Shown: positions 1 to 12,889 of the stretch, in pieces | How the letters are laid out: the number at the start of each line of letters is the position of its first letter | Position numbering within the stretch: the first letter of the stretch is position 1 | Source of the DNA: Streptomyces sp. NBC_00536 | Lineage (GTDB): Bacteria; Actinomycetota; Actinomycetes; Streptomycetales; Streptomycetaceae | Length of the DNA stretch: 64,000 nt | Direction: 5' to 3' | NCBI RefSeq assembly: GCF_036346295.1 | Contig: NZ_CP107819.1 | Location: forward strand, 4,154,001-4,218,000 | Made by a program: the position numbers and the translations under genes | The notes under the pieces: generated by a model | Database searches by the model: none | Told to the model about the DNA's origin: nothing | What the model saw: the letters and a program-made list of their open reading frames with translations, nothing else

Positions 1-1
1 G

Positions 2-583
2 CTGATGATCGCCGCGCTCTTCTCCTTCCAGATCCTGGTCGCCCTCTACCTCCAGAAGGTCCTCGGCTACAGCGCCGCCGCCACCGGGCTCGCCATGCTT
101 CCGGCCGCCGTGGTGATCGGTGTGACCTCCCTCGGCATCTCGACCCGCCTGATCTCCCGGTTCGGCGGCCGCGCGGTCCTGCTCACCGGTCTCGTCCTGC
201 TGCTGGGCGGCCAGCTCCTGCTGACCCGACTGCCCGTGCACGCCGACTACGTGACCGACCTGCTGCCCGTGATGCTCCTCGCGGCGGGCTTCGGCCTGGC
301 CCTGCCGGCCCTGACCGGACTGGCCATGTCGGGTGCCGGCGCCGAGGACGCGGGCCTGGCCTCGGGGCTGTTCAACACCACCCAGCAGATCGGCATGGCG
401 GTGGGCGTCGCGGTCCTCTCCACCCTGGCGGCCTCGCACACCGAGTCCCTCACCCGCACCGGGCACACCACGGCCGAAGCCCTGACCGGCGGCTACCACG
501 TGGCCTTCGGGATCGGCTCCGGACTGCTCCTGGCGGCCGTCGCCCTGGCCGCGATCCTGCTCCGCCCGGAGCGCCGGGCCTGA
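2..583 (+). CDS. MFS multidrug exporter, C-terminal part (5' end outside window)
   Basis: The frame is open from the first bases, so only about the last 193 residues are present. They hold at least five hydrophobic membrane segments and a Gly/Ala-rich stretch (MSGAGAEDAGLASGLFNTTQQIG) of the kind found between late helices of 14-helix DHA2 drug:H+ antiporters. The fragment ends RPERRA just before a parS-bearing hairpin. Family level is secure; the substrate cannot be told. Confidence 0.85.
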   Translation: MMIAALFSFQILVALYLQKVLGYSAAATGLAMLPAAVVIGVTSLGISTRLISRFGGRAVLLTGLVLLLGGQLLLTRLPVHADYVTDLLPVMLLAAGFGLALPALTGLAMSGAGAEDAGLASGLFNTTQQIGMAVGVAVLSTLAASHTESLTRTGHTTAEALTGGYHVAFGIGSGLLLAAVALAAILLRPERRA

Positions 584-590
584 GCCCGAT

Positions 591-647
591 GTTTCACGTG
601 AAACACACCGGCCGGTGCCACCACGGCCGGTGTGTTTCACGTGAAAC
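591..647. repeat. Two parS sites inside a perfect 24-bp inverted repeat
   Basis: Perfect ParB sites GTTTCACGTGAAAC lie at 591-604 and 634-647. They are the outer ends of an exact 24-bp inverted repeat (591-614 against 624-647) with a 9-nt loop. The element fills the gap between two convergent genes (MFS exporter and sortase), so the same DNA can act as a bidirectional transcription terminator and as a double ParB site. The parS consensus is established for Streptomyces; the double role is inferred. Confidence 0.92.
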
Positions 648-694
648 AACGACTACCCGCCCTCCCCCTCCTGTCCCCCGCCGCCCCGTGACCG

Positions 695-1312
695 CTACGC
701 GCCCTCCGTCTGGTGGGCGAAGACCACGACGTTGGAGTCCCAGTGCCGGTCCTTCATCAGGTTGCCGCCGCAGGTGATCAGGCGCAGCTCGGGGTCGGCC
801 GTGTCCCCGTACACCTTGTCGGTGGGGAACGCGTCCTTCTTGTACGTCTCGATCCGGTCCACCGCGAAGACGACCGTGGTGCCGTCCGCGCGGTGCACCT
901 TGATCTTCTCGTCCTTCGTCAGCTTCTTGAGATTGAAGAAGACCGCCTCGGGAGTCGTCGGCGTGTCCATGTGACCGACGATCGCGGCCGGTCCCTGCTC
1001 GCCGGGCGCGGGCCCCTGCTTGTACCAGGCGGCTTCCATCGGCTTGGCGAAGTCGGGCTCCTGCATCACGCCTTTGGCATCGAGGCCGACCGTCTCCAAC
1101 TGCGCGTCGACCTTGATGTCCGGTATCTCGATCCGCTCCGGCGCCGGGGCCGCCGTTGCCGGGGCCGCCTTGGGGGTCGGGGCGGACTTCTTGCCGCTGT
1201 CCGAGGCGGCGGAACAGCCGGAGACGAGGGAGACCGCGAGGGCCGCGGCCCCCGCCAGGGCGGCCACGCGGATCGCGCGGCCACCCTGGCTGACAGCCGT
1301 GGGCTCAGTCAT
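695..1312 (-). CDS. Class F sortase, lipoprotein-type
   Basis: Cysteine transpeptidase of the sortase fold, 205 residues. The N-terminus has a hydrophobic stretch ending in a lipobox-like LVSGC (Cys33), so it is probably a membrane-tethered lipoprotein. A Pro/Ala linker precedes the catalytic domain. The three catalytic residues are visible: His in AAIVGHMDT, Cys in LRLITCGG near residue 180, and Arg in the following KDRHWDSNVVVFA. The single domain without a C-terminal membrane helix fits class F. Its ATG overlaps the end of the upstream secreted-protein gene by 8 bp, implying translational coupling and a shared job at the cell surface. The substrate and whether it anchors or only processes proteins are unknown. 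Confidence 0.88.
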   Translation of the reverse strand: MTEPTAVSQGGRAIRVAALAGAAALAVSLVSGCSAASDSGKKSAPTPKAAPATAAPAPERIEIPDIKVDAQLETVGLDAKGVMQEPDFAKPMEAAWYKQGPAPGEQGPAAIVGHMDTPTTPEAVFFNLKKLTKDEKIKVHRADGTTVVFAVDRIETYKKDAFPTDKVYGDTADPELRLITCGGNLMKDRHWDSNVVVFAHQTEGA

Positions 1313-2348
1313 TGCTCGTCACGAAGCCGACCGGAGCCTGACCGGTGTTGACGCCACCGTGCGGCTTGACGTGGTGGTCCGGGGTGACGTCGCCACCACC
1401 GCCACCGCCACCGCTGCCGCCGTCCTTGGCGCTGAACGTGACGGTGTCGAACTTCTTGCCGCCCGCGAAAGCGTCGACGCCGTACGCGCCGGCCTTGAGG
1501 CCCTTGGCGACGGTGGCCGTGCCGGTCCACACACCGTTGCCGGCGTCCTTCAGCTCGACCTTGCCACCGAAGGCGGCGGAGTCGACGTAGGCCTTGGCAT
1601 CCTTGGCGTTGGTCTGGATGGCGATCTCGATCTTGTCACCGGCGACCCCGCTGTTCTTGGACAGGGTGACGCTGGAAACGACCGGCGGCACCGGCGCATC
1701 GGCCTTGACGGTCAGCTTGGTGGAGCCCGACAGGCGGGAGCCATCGGCGGCGATCCCGGTGTACTTCACGTCGTAGACGCCGTCCTTGACGGCGCCGACC
1801 TTGGCCGTGGCGGTCCAGGCACCGTCCATCGCCTGGTGCGCCGTCACGTTGCCCAGCGCCTGCGAGCTCACGAGGACCTTGGAGGCGCCCTTGGGCATCT
1901 TCAGCATGGCGGTGACCTGGTCACCGGGCTTGGCCGTGGTGGCCGACAGGGAGATGCTCGACCGTTTGTCGGCCACCTTCAGATCGGCCTGACCGCTGCC
2001 TCCGGAGCCCGCGAAGTAAACCGGGTAGGTCCCGTCCTTCATGTCCCCCTTGATGGTCGCGGTGCCCGTCCAGACGCCCGTCCCGTCATCGGTCATGGGC
2101 ACCGCGGCCTCCTTGAAGGCAGCCGATGTGACCGTCGGCTTGGAAGATCCCTTGCGGACCTTCACGGTGACCGTCACGTGATCGCCCGGCGCGACGGTCT
2201 GGCTGGAGAACGAGATCTCGGCCGCCTGATACTTGACCGTCGCGGCGGACACGAGGCCGTGCGAGTCGGCGGCGAAGGCCGCGACGGGGGCGGCGAGCGC
2301 CATCGACGACGCGAGCGCGATCGCCGAGAAAGTCAGTGCTTTGCGCAT
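1305..2348 (-). CDS. Secreted protein with tandem Ig-like repeats, candidate sortase partner
   Basis: 347 residues. The start ATG at 2348 is chosen because AGGAGG precedes it and a clean signal peptide follows, with cleavage near AAFAADS. The mature part is about three repeats of roughly 90 residues, each with GDxVT near its start and a GVWTGTA or AWTATA strand, resembling bacterial Ig-like or fibronectin-type beta sandwiches. A poly-Gly linker leads to the tail VKPHGGVNTGQAPVG. There is no LPXTG motif and no C-terminal membrane helix. The overlap with the class F sortase gene suggests the two work together, perhaps with the GGVNTG tail as recognition element; that part is inference. Confidence 0.8.
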   Translation of the reverse strand: MRKALTFSAIALASSMALAAPVAAFAADSHGLVSAATVKYQAAEISFSSQTVAPGDHVTVTVKVRKGSSKPTVTSAAFKEAAVPMTDDGTGVWTGTATIKGDMKDGTYPVYFAGSGGSGQADLKVADKRSSISLSATTAKPGDQVTAMLKMPKGASKVLVSSQALGNVTAHQAMDGAWTATAKVGAVKDGVYDVKYTGIAADGSRLSGSTKLTVKADAPVPPVVSSVTLSKNSGVAGDKIEIAIQTNAKDAKAYVDSAAFGGKVELKDAGNGVWTGTATVAKGLKAGAYGVDAFAGGKKFDTVTFSAKDGGSGGGGGGGDVTPDHHVKPHGGVNTGQAPVGFVTSND

Positions 2349-2686
2349 GATTGAACCTCCTGAGGAACGGTCAGGAGAGTCATCCTGGGGGCTCGACCCC
2401 ACCTCCGGAGCAGGCCAAAAAACCGCTCCGTCGATCATCGTTCAGAGGAAAACCACAGGTGAGAGGCCACTTCACGGCCCAGCCACCGTGGTGTCCCGGC
2501 CGGGACACTCGGGACCTCTGTCCCCGCATCTCAGGACCCCGCCCGCACCTCCGGCCCGGCTCCCCACGACGGAGGACAGTGGCCCCGGCGACGGAAGGCC
2601 GCCCCGGAGCCACGAAAGAGGTACCCAGGTGAACACAAAGAGGCCCCCTGACCGCGTTTCCGCAGGTCAGAGGACCTCTATCAACG
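2349..2686. other. Intergenic region between secreted-protein gene and tRNA-Ala
   Basis: About 340 bp with no convincing gene. Its left end carries the ribosome binding site and, presumably, the promoter of the minus-strand secreted-protein gene; its right end carries the tRNA-Ala terminator. I see no other recognisable element. Confidence 0.6.
2639..2679 (-). terminator. Terminator of tRNA-Ala
   Basis: On the minus strand the sequence after the tRNA folds into a nearly perfect 15-bp stem (AGAGGTCCTCTGACC against GGTCAGGGGGCCTCT, two mismatches) with an 11-nt loop, followed by TT. It lies 8 bp beyond the tRNA 3' end. Confidence 0.8.
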
Positions 2687-2759
2687 TGGAGCCTAGGAGA
2701 TTCGAACTCCTGACATCTGCCTTGCAAAGGCAGCGCTCTACCAACTGAGCTAAGGCCCC
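2687..2759 (-). tRNA. tRNA-Ala (UGC)
   Basis: 73-nt cloverleaf on the minus strand without encoded CCA. The anticodon loop TTTGCAA gives anticodon UGC. The acceptor stem has the G3-U70 wobble pair that is the known identity element for alanyl-tRNA synthetase, which confirms the assignment. The T-loop TTCGAAT and D-loop AGTTGGTA are standard. Confidence 0.97.
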
Positions 2760-2918
2760 GAAAACGGACGTGGCTGTCCCCTCGAAAGGAGCAGCCGTTC
2801 CGCAGACCAGAGTACCGGGTGTACCCCCGTATCCCACAAAATGATAGGGACTCCCGCCCTGCGACCACTCTCCGTAAGATGCTCGCGAGGTTCGCACCAG
2901 CGAAGGGGAGTAGTAAGA

Positions 2919-3467
2919 GTGGACGCAGTACAGCAAGAGGCAACCGCCAGAGCCAGGGAACTCCAGCGCAGTTGGTACGGGGAGCCGCTCGGCGCGCTCT
3001 TCCGTCGGCTCATAGATGACCTCGGCTTGAACCAGGCCCGCCTCGCTGCCGTCCTCGGACTGTCGGCGCCCATGCTGTCCCAGCTGATGAGCGGTCAGCG
3101 CGCCAAGATCGGGAACCCGGCCGTGGTACAGCGCGTCCAGGCCCTCCAGGATCTCGCCGGCCAGGTGGCCGACGGCAGCGTCAGCGCGGCGGAAGCCACC
3201 GACCGGATGGACGAGATCAAGAAGACCCAGGGAGGCTCGGTCCTCAGCAACAGCGGCCAGACCACGACCAGTTCGGGAGCACCGACCGTCAAGCGGGTCG
3301 TCCGAGAGATCCAGTCCCTGCTGCGCTCGGTCTCCGCGGCCGGCGACATCATCGACGCGGCGGACTCCCTCGCCCCCAGCCATCCGGAACTGGCAGAGTT
3401 CCTCAGGGTGTACGGCGCCGGGCGCACGGCCGACGCCGTCGCCCACTACGAGGCGCACCAGAACTGA
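2919..3467 (+). CDS. Helix-turn-helix DNA-binding protein
   Basis: 182 residues from a GTG start chosen because GGGGAG lies about 9 bp upstream. Residues around 25-60 form an XRE-like helix-turn-helix (NQARLAAVLGLSAPMLSQLMSG), followed by a region rich in Ser/Thr/Gly and a C-terminal helical part ending in VAHYEAHQN. Probably a transcription factor of the streptomycete core genome. It lies directly upstream of the Ser/Thr kinase on the same strand (53-bp gap), so regulation of or by the kinase is possible. No target is apparent. Confidence 0.8.
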   Translation: MDAVQQEATARARELQRSWYGEPLGALFRRLIDDLGLNQARLAAVLGLSAPMLSQLMSGQRAKIGNPAVVQRVQALQDLAGQVADGSVSAAEATDRMDEIKKTQGGSVLSNSGQTTTSSGAPTVKRVVREIQSLLRSVSAAGDIIDAADSLAPSHPELAEFLRVYGAGRTADAVAHYEAHQN

Positions 3468-3520
3468 GGCGTGGACACGGTGTTCTGACGAGGTGACGGG
3501 GACGGGGGACGGGCGCAGCG

Positions 3521-4684
3521 ATGGGTGAGATCTTCGCCGGTCGGTACGAGTTGGTCGACCCGATCGGTCGTGGAGGAGTCGGCGCCGTGTGGCGGGCCTG
3601 GGATCACAGGCGCCGCCGCTACGTCGCCGCCAAGGTCCTCCAGCAGAGCGATGCCCACACCCTGCTCCGCTTCGTGCGCGAGCAGGCCCTCCGTATCGAT
3701 CATCCGCACGTGCTGGCCCCGGCCAGTTGGGCGGCCGACGACGACAAGGTCCTGTTCACCATGGACCTCGTCAGCGGCGGTTCCCTCGGTCATGTCATAG
3801 GCGATTACGGGCCCCTGCCGCCCCGCTTCGTGTGCACCCTGCTCGACCAGCTCCTGTCGGGTCTGGCCGCGGTGCACGCCGAGGGTGTCGTCCATCGCGA
3901 CATCAAACCGGCCAACATCCTGATGGAGGCCACCGGAACCGGACGGCCGCACCTGCGGCTGTCCGACTTCGGCATCTCCATGCGCATGGGCGAGCCCCGC
4001 CTGACGGCCACGGACCACGTGGTGGGCACTCCCGGCTACTTCGCCCCCGAGCAGCTGCTCGGCGCCGAACCCGACTTCTCCGCCGACCTGTTCGCCGTCG
4101 GCCTGGTCGCCCTCTACCTGTTGCTGGGCCGCAAGCCCGACGCGCAGGCCCTCGTCGAACACTTCCTCGCCCATGGCACCCCGGACGCCCCGGAAGGGGT
4201 CCCTGCGGCCCTGTGGGACGTCATTGCCACGCTCCTGCAGCCGGACCCCGAAAACCGTTTCCGCACGGCCACAGGCGCCCGCAAGGCCCTTGCCGGGGCG
4301 GTGGAGCTGCTGCCCGAGCCCGGCCCGGGTGCGGAACCGGTCGAAGTGTTCGACCAACTCAGCCCCCTGCCCGCCGGTTTCGGCCCCGGGGGACCGCAGG
4401 ACACGGCCGCGGTCACCCCCGACGCACCCACCGCCGCGGTGGTCCCGCCCCCCGTGGCGACGTACGGCCCGCCCCCGCGCATGCCGTCGCCGACCGGCAG
4501 CTTCCACCTGCCCCCGCCGACGCCCCCTCCGACAATCCACCACCGGCCTGGCCACCGGCCCGGCCACCGGCCCGACCGCCCGCGCGGCCCCCTCGCCCCA
4601 CCCGGCCCGAAGGCCACCGCCGGACTGCTGCTGGCCGCCCTGGTGTGCTTCGCCGTCGGCATCTGGGCCCTGACCCGGATCTAG
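3521..4684 (+). CDS. Membrane-anchored Ser/Thr protein kinase
   Basis: 387 residues. The complete Hanks-type kinase domain spans about residues 8-260: glycine loop GRGGVGAVW, VAIK-type lysine in YVAAKVL, catalytic loop VHRDIKPANIL, metal-binding SDFG, and activation segment ending GTPGYFAPEQ. A Pro-rich linker (about 265-365) leads to one C-terminal membrane helix that ends almost at the last residue, so the kinase faces the cytoplasm with no extracellular PASTA sensor. The linker DNA contains three 12-bp tandem repeats (4542-4577). The gene converges on the next one with only 7 bp between stops. An active kinase is expected; substrates are unknown. Confidence 0.93.
   Translation: MGEIFAGRYELVDPIGRGGVGAVWRAWDHRRRRYVAAKVLQQSDAHTLLRFVREQALRIDHPHVLAPASWAADDDKVLFTMDLVSGGSLGHVIGDYGPLPPRFVCTLLDQLLSGLAAVHAEGVVHRDIKPANILMEATGTGRPHLRLSDFGISMRMGEPRLTATDHVVGTPGYFAPEQLLGAEPDFSADLFAVGLVALYLLLGRKPDAQALVEHFLAHGTPDAPEGVPAALWDVIATLLQPDPENRFRTATGARKALAGAVELLPEPGPGAEPVEVFDQLSPLPAGFGPGGPQDTAAVTPDAPTAAVVPPPVATYGPPPRMPSPTGSFHLPPPTPPPTIHHRPGHRPGHRPDRPRGPLAPPGPKATAGLLLAALVCFAVGIWALTRI
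4542..4577 (+). repeat. Three 12-bp tandem repeats in the kinase linker
   Basis: Units ACCGGCCTGGCC, ACCGGCCCGGCC and ACCGGCCCGACC encode the repeated GHRP peptide just before the kinase membrane helix. Copy number could vary between strains without breaking the frame. Confidence 0.8.
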
Positions 4685-4691
4685 CCCGGAT

Positions 4692-6005
4692 CTAGGACGT
4701 ACGCGCCCCGCGCCGGGCCAGCAGCACCCACCCGCCCAGCACGGCCAACAGCAGCGCCCCCGCCCCGAATCCGCCCGTGGCCACCGCCCGCATCACCGAG
4801 CGGGTCCCCGCCGCGGCCACCGCTTCCGGCGCCGTCAGTCCCTCCCGTACCGCCGCCCGGTCGTCGGCGCTCACGCCGAAGCCGCCCTTCGCCGGGTCCT
4901 CCGCGTACGGCGGCGCGGCCGCGGCCCGGCCCTGCACGGTCAGCCGCAGCGTCAGCGGCACCGGGGTGGCGTCCTCGGTGAACTCACCGACCTTCGCGCC
5001 CATCGTCACGGCCACGTAGTACCAGCCCGCCACCCGGACCGGCCGCACCCACCGGTCGTCGGACAGCCGGTTCTCGTAGGCCACGGGCGGCGTCAGCCCG
5101 AGCCCGGCCGCCGCCTGCTTGCCGTCGTACGGGGTGTCCTTGGCGCCGACCAGGCTCCGGTAGGGGCTGTAGAGCGAGACGCCGAGCCCGGCGTACGCCG
5201 TCCCGTACTGCTTCGTCATCCGCGCGCCCGCCAGCTCCGCGCCGACCGCGAGCTGCTGCCCCCAGTCCAGGGGCACCCGGTACCACCGGGTCTGTCCCGG
5301 CCGCAGGTCGTCGCGCCAGACGCCCGGGCCGAGCGCCCGCGCGTCGTTGAAGCCGCTGCCGCCCGCCCGGTGCACGGGTTCGGTGCCGGGGACCGCGGGC
5401 GGAGCCGAGGGCCAGACCGAAGGCGCGACAGTAGCGACGGTCGCACCGGCCGGCGCCCCGCCGGCGGCGAGGCCGGGTTCGCGCATGACCCGGAGTTCCA
5501 CCGGCCAGGGCGCCTGGTCGTCGTCCTTCGCGGAGGTCCGGGTGAGTCTGACGAAGTACACCCCGGCCGCCTGGCAGTCGGCGTCCTCGGCCAGTTGCCG
5601 CACGCCGACGGCCGCGAGGGGCACCGGGTCGTAACCGAAGGACGCGCGGCCGGGGTTGCCGGGGCAGGCCTTGCCCGCATTGGTCATGAGCGTGACGTCC
5701 ACACCGTCGGCGTACCCGACCTTCGCGCCGGCCCCGGGCCGTACGACGGCCGAGACGTAGACGCTGGAGCGCGCGTCCAGCACCACCCGGTAGTACCGCT
5801 CGCCGGGGGCCACGGTGTCCTCGTACGTCGTCCCGGCGGCCAGCGCCGGAGCGTCCGCGGTGGTCCCCGCGCCGGTGACCGTCTTCGCCCCGGCGGCGGG
5901 CCGGTACGGCTCCACCGCCCCCGGATCCGCCGCCGCCGGGGCGGCTCCCGGCGCCCCCACCAGGGCGGTTCCCGCCAGCAGCACAGCCGAGAGCACCCGC
6001 ACCAT
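4692..6005 (-). CDS. Secreted, C-terminally membrane-anchored protein of unknown function
   Basis: 437 residues from the ATG at 6005; the adjacent GTG at 6008 is equally possible, and GGGGTGGG upstream is a weak ribosome site. A signal peptide (cleavage near APAAADPG) is followed by a large extracytoplasmic region with two similar modules, each opening with a turn like PGERYYRVVLDAR or PGQTRWYRVPLDWG and resembling jelly-roll domains. The C-terminus has a membrane helix (GALLLAVLGGWVLLA) and basic tail, as in surface proteins anchored without sortase. No catalytic motif is visible. It converges on the kinase gene, so co-regulation is not implied. Confidence 0.75.
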   Translation of the reverse strand: MVRVLSAVLLAGTALVGAPGAAPAAADPGAVEPYRPAAGAKTVTGAGTTADAPALAAGTTYEDTVAPGERYYRVVLDARSSVYVSAVVRPGAGAKVGYADGVDVTLMTNAGKACPGNPGRASFGYDPVPLAAVGVRQLAEDADCQAAGVYFVRLTRTSAKDDDQAPWPVELRVMREPGLAAGGAPAGATVATVAPSVWPSAPPAVPGTEPVHRAGGSGFNDARALGPGVWRDDLRPGQTRWYRVPLDWGQQLAVGAELAGARMTKQYGTAYAGLGVSLYSPYRSLVGAKDTPYDGKQAAAGLGLTPPVAYENRLSDDRWVRPVRVAGWYYVAVTMGAKVGEFTEDATPVPLTLRLTVQGRAAAAPPYAEDPAKGGFGVSADDRAAVREGLTAPEAVAAAGTRSVMRAVATGGFGAGALLLAVLGGWVLLARRGARTS

Positions 6006-6102
6006 CACGCCCACCCACCCCGAGTTTGCCAGCGCAATCAAGAATTTTGCATAACGCAACAAACGGGGCCGGACCGGTACGAGACCGGCCCCGGAACAGC
6101 AC

Positions 6103-6134
6103 GAAGCCCCGACCGCAGCGGCAGTCGGGGCTTC
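6103..6134 (-). terminator. Terminator downstream of the DLW-39 gene
   Basis: Perfect 11-bp stem (GAAGCCCCGAC with GTCGGGGCTTC) and 10-nt loop, 19 bp past the stop codon of the small minus-strand gene. A second GC-rich hairpin (6065-6092) follows in the direction of transcription. Confidence 0.8.
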
Positions 6135-6153
6135 ATGAGATCAATCTTCGGTC

Positions 6154-6288
6154 TCACACACCGGAACCAGAAGGCACGGAGTCAGTTGCCTCCGTCCACA
6201 GGTCCTGCTCGGCGCGGTCCGCCTGGATCTGGCGGTACACGAGGAGCCCGCCGATGGCGGCCAGTGCGACCAGGAGAAGCTTCTTCAC
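6154..6288 (-). CDS. DLW-39 family small protein
   Basis: 44-residue protein from a GTG start with GAGG just upstream. It consists of one N-terminal hydrophobic helix after two lysines (KKLLLVALAAIGGLLVY), then a short polar segment containing the Asp-Leu-Trp motif in AEQDLWTEATD. The DLW motif, size and place near gyrA match the actinobacterial DLW-39 family of uncharacterised small membrane peptides. Conventional length cut-offs miss it. Transcribed alone, with its own terminator. Confidence 0.82.
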   Translation of the reverse strand: MKKLLLVALAAIGGLLVYRQIQADRAEQDLWTEATDSVPSGSGV

Positions 6289-6428
6289 CGCGCGACCTCG
6301 TCCTTCGTTGACGTTGGGGACTACTGGCGCCCGACTATACACACCGACCGATACCGATCGGTTACCTGGGAAGGCCCCTGACGGCCCAACGCCCTTGCGC
6401 TCCCGGAGAGAAGGCCGGGAACGAGAAC

Positions 6429-6455
6429 GGTCCGGCGGAGAATCTCCGCCGGACC
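6429..6455 (-). terminator. Terminator of tRNA-Ile
   Basis: Perfect 13-bp inverted repeat (GGTCCGGCGGAGA with TCTCCGCCGGACC) around a single central base, starting 13 bp beyond the tRNA 3' end. Confidence 0.75.
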
Positions 6456-6467
6456 GAATCCGTACTG

Positions 6468-6541
6468 TGGGGCTAACAGGATTTGAACCTGTGGCCTCAT
6501 CCTTATCAGGGATGCGCTCTAACCAACTGAGCTATAGCCCC
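6468..6541 (-). tRNA. tRNA-Ile (GAU)
   Basis: 74-nt cloverleaf on the minus strand, no encoded CCA. The anticodon stem-loop ATCCCTGATAAGGAT gives anticodon GAU. The D-loop (AGTTGGTTAGA) and T-arm (CAGGTTCAAATCCTG) are standard. A tRNA-Ile beside gyrA is common near bacterial origins. Confidence 0.97.
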
Positions 6542-6645
6542 TCCGCGCTGTGCGCTGACTTGATGAAGATTAGCGCACAGACCGGGTCAGTCCAAAATCC
6601 GCTGCCGGACGGCGTCCGCGCAGGTCATTCGTGGCTCACTCTGGC

Positions 6646-7320
6646 TCACTCGTCCTCGGCGAGGGTCAGCTCGATGCCGCCCACGAAGCCCGCGGAGAGG
6701 TTGTAGATGAAGGCCCCCAGCGTTGCCAGCGCCGTCGCGAGCACCACGTCGATGACCGCGATCACCGAGGTGAAGATCAGGACGCGCGGCAGCGACAGGA
6801 ACGACTGGAGGTCGAAGCCGTTGCTCTCGTTGGAGCCGGTGGCCTCGCTGATGGTCCCGCCGACGGTCGAGAAGACGCCCATGGCGTCCATGACCATCCA
6901 CAGCACCACCGACGCCACGATCGTGCAGATGCCCAGCGCGATCGACAGCAGGAAGCTGACCTTCATCACCGACCACGGGTCGGCCTTGGCCACCCGCAGT
7001 CGTGCCTTGCGCGTCCTGGGCGCCGTGCGCACGCCCGTCTGCGGCCCCCGCTGCGCCGCCGCCGCGCCGCCGCCGCGGGGCGCCCCCGGGCCCGAGGGCG
7101 CCGGACGGGCCTGCGACGGCTGTGACGGCTGCTGTGACGGCTGCTGTGACGGCGACGACGGCTGCTGCGGCTGTGCGGGACGGTTCTGCCCGTCCGCTGC
7201 GCCGGCCGGAGGCTTCGGGTCTCGGGTGTCCGTCACGGTTCCCCCCTGGGAGTCCGCGGCGGGGCCACGGGCACCGTTCGCTCCAGTCTTTGCCGGTCCG
7301 GCGCCCGTGGCTCCACTCAC
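6646..7320 (-). CDS. DUF3566 membrane protein
   Basis: 224 residues from a GTG, with GGAG at the end of gyrA as ribosome site; only 2 bp separate it from the gyrA stop, so it is the last gene of the gyrase operon. The first half is low-complexity (Ala/Pro/Gln/Ser, with a tandem QQPS run). The second half holds two membrane helices (about 130-150 and 190-215), with the conserved segment KADPWSVMKVSFLLSIALG typical of DUF3566. Orthologues sit after gyrA in most actinobacteria, including Mycobacterium. Function unproven; a cell-envelope or division role is often suspected. Confidence 0.88.
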   Translation of the reverse strand: MSGATGAGPAKTGANGARGPAADSQGGTVTDTRDPKPPAGAADGQNRPAQPQQPSSPSQQPSQQPSQPSQARPAPSGPGAPRGGGAAAAQRGPQTGVRTAPRTRKARLRVAKADPWSVMKVSFLLSIALGICTIVASVVLWMVMDAMGVFSTVGGTISEATGSNESNGFDLQSFLSLPRVLIFTSVIAVIDVVLATALATLGAFIYNLSAGFVGGIELTLAEDE

Positions 7321-7322
7321 GC

Positions 7323-9917
<2,595 letters not shown>

Positions 9918-9957
9918 TGCTGGTCAAAGATCCTTTCAGGCGGTCAGCTGAGCCGAC

Positions 9958-12340
<2,383 letters not shown>

Positions 12341-12889
12341 TCAGCCGTACGTGTCCCCCGGGCCCTTGCTGCCCGGGGCGCGCAGCGGCCCGTACCCGCG
12401 GGCCCGCCCGCCCGGTCCCTGCACCTTGAGCAGCCGGACCGTGCCCTGGCCGAGGTCCTCGTTGAGCCGGGCCACCAGCTGCGGGGCGAGCAGCTTCAGC
12501 TGGGCCGCCCAGGCCGAGGAATCGCACCGCACGACCAATTCACGGTCCTCGTAGCGCTCCGGTTCACAGTGCGCCGCCACCTCCGGGCCGACGATCTGCG
12601 CCCAGCGCTCCATCACGCCCGCGACCGCCATCGGCATCTCCCAGCCGCGCTCCGTGCGCAGCCGGTCCAGCGCCGCCATCAGCGGCATCGGGTCCCGGCC
12701 GTCCGCCCGGGCGCCCGAGCGCAGGCCCGGCTGGCCGTGCCGGGACTTCTTGCCGCCCGCCGCCAGACCGCGCGCCCGCGCCTGCTCGCGCGCCGCCGCC
12801 AGGGCCTGGCGGGCCAGGTCGACACCGGACGGCTCCGGCGCTCTGGGGGTCCCGGCCGCCTCGGGGCCGCCCCGCTCTTCGCTCACCAC
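12341..12889 (-). CDS. dciA: DciA-like DUF721 protein (DnaB helicase loader/partner)
   Basis: 182 residues from GTG; it overlaps the end of recF by 7 bp and is therefore translationally coupled. The N-terminal third is Ala/Arg-rich and probably disordered. The DUF721/DciA domain lies at about 70-165, with a KH-like core ([36 protein letters not shown]). DciA proteins are the ancestral operators that work with replicative helicase DnaB at oriC in bacteria without DnaC; Streptomyces lacks dnaC. The position beside recF, gyrB and oriC supports this role. Confidence 0.88.
   Translation of the reverse strand: MVSEERGGPEAAGTPRAPEPSGVDLARQALAAAREQARARGLAAGGKKSRHGQPGLRSGARADGRDPMPLMAALDRLRTERGWEMPMAVAGVMERWAQIVGPEVAAHCEPERYEDRELVVRCDSSAWAAQLKLLAPQLVARLNEDLGQGTVRLLKVQGPGGRARGYGPLRAPGSKGPGDTYG

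Noticed and set aside
589..777. Small plus-strand peptide starting MFHVKH
   Set aside because: It is only the translation of the parS hairpin and the reverse of the sortase 3' end; similar MFHVK or VSRET peptides appear wherever parS occurs.
1020..2354. Long plus-strand frame opposite the Ig-repeat protein
   Set aside because: Repetitive Arg/Gly-rich shadow; the minus strand has the signal peptide and ribosome site.
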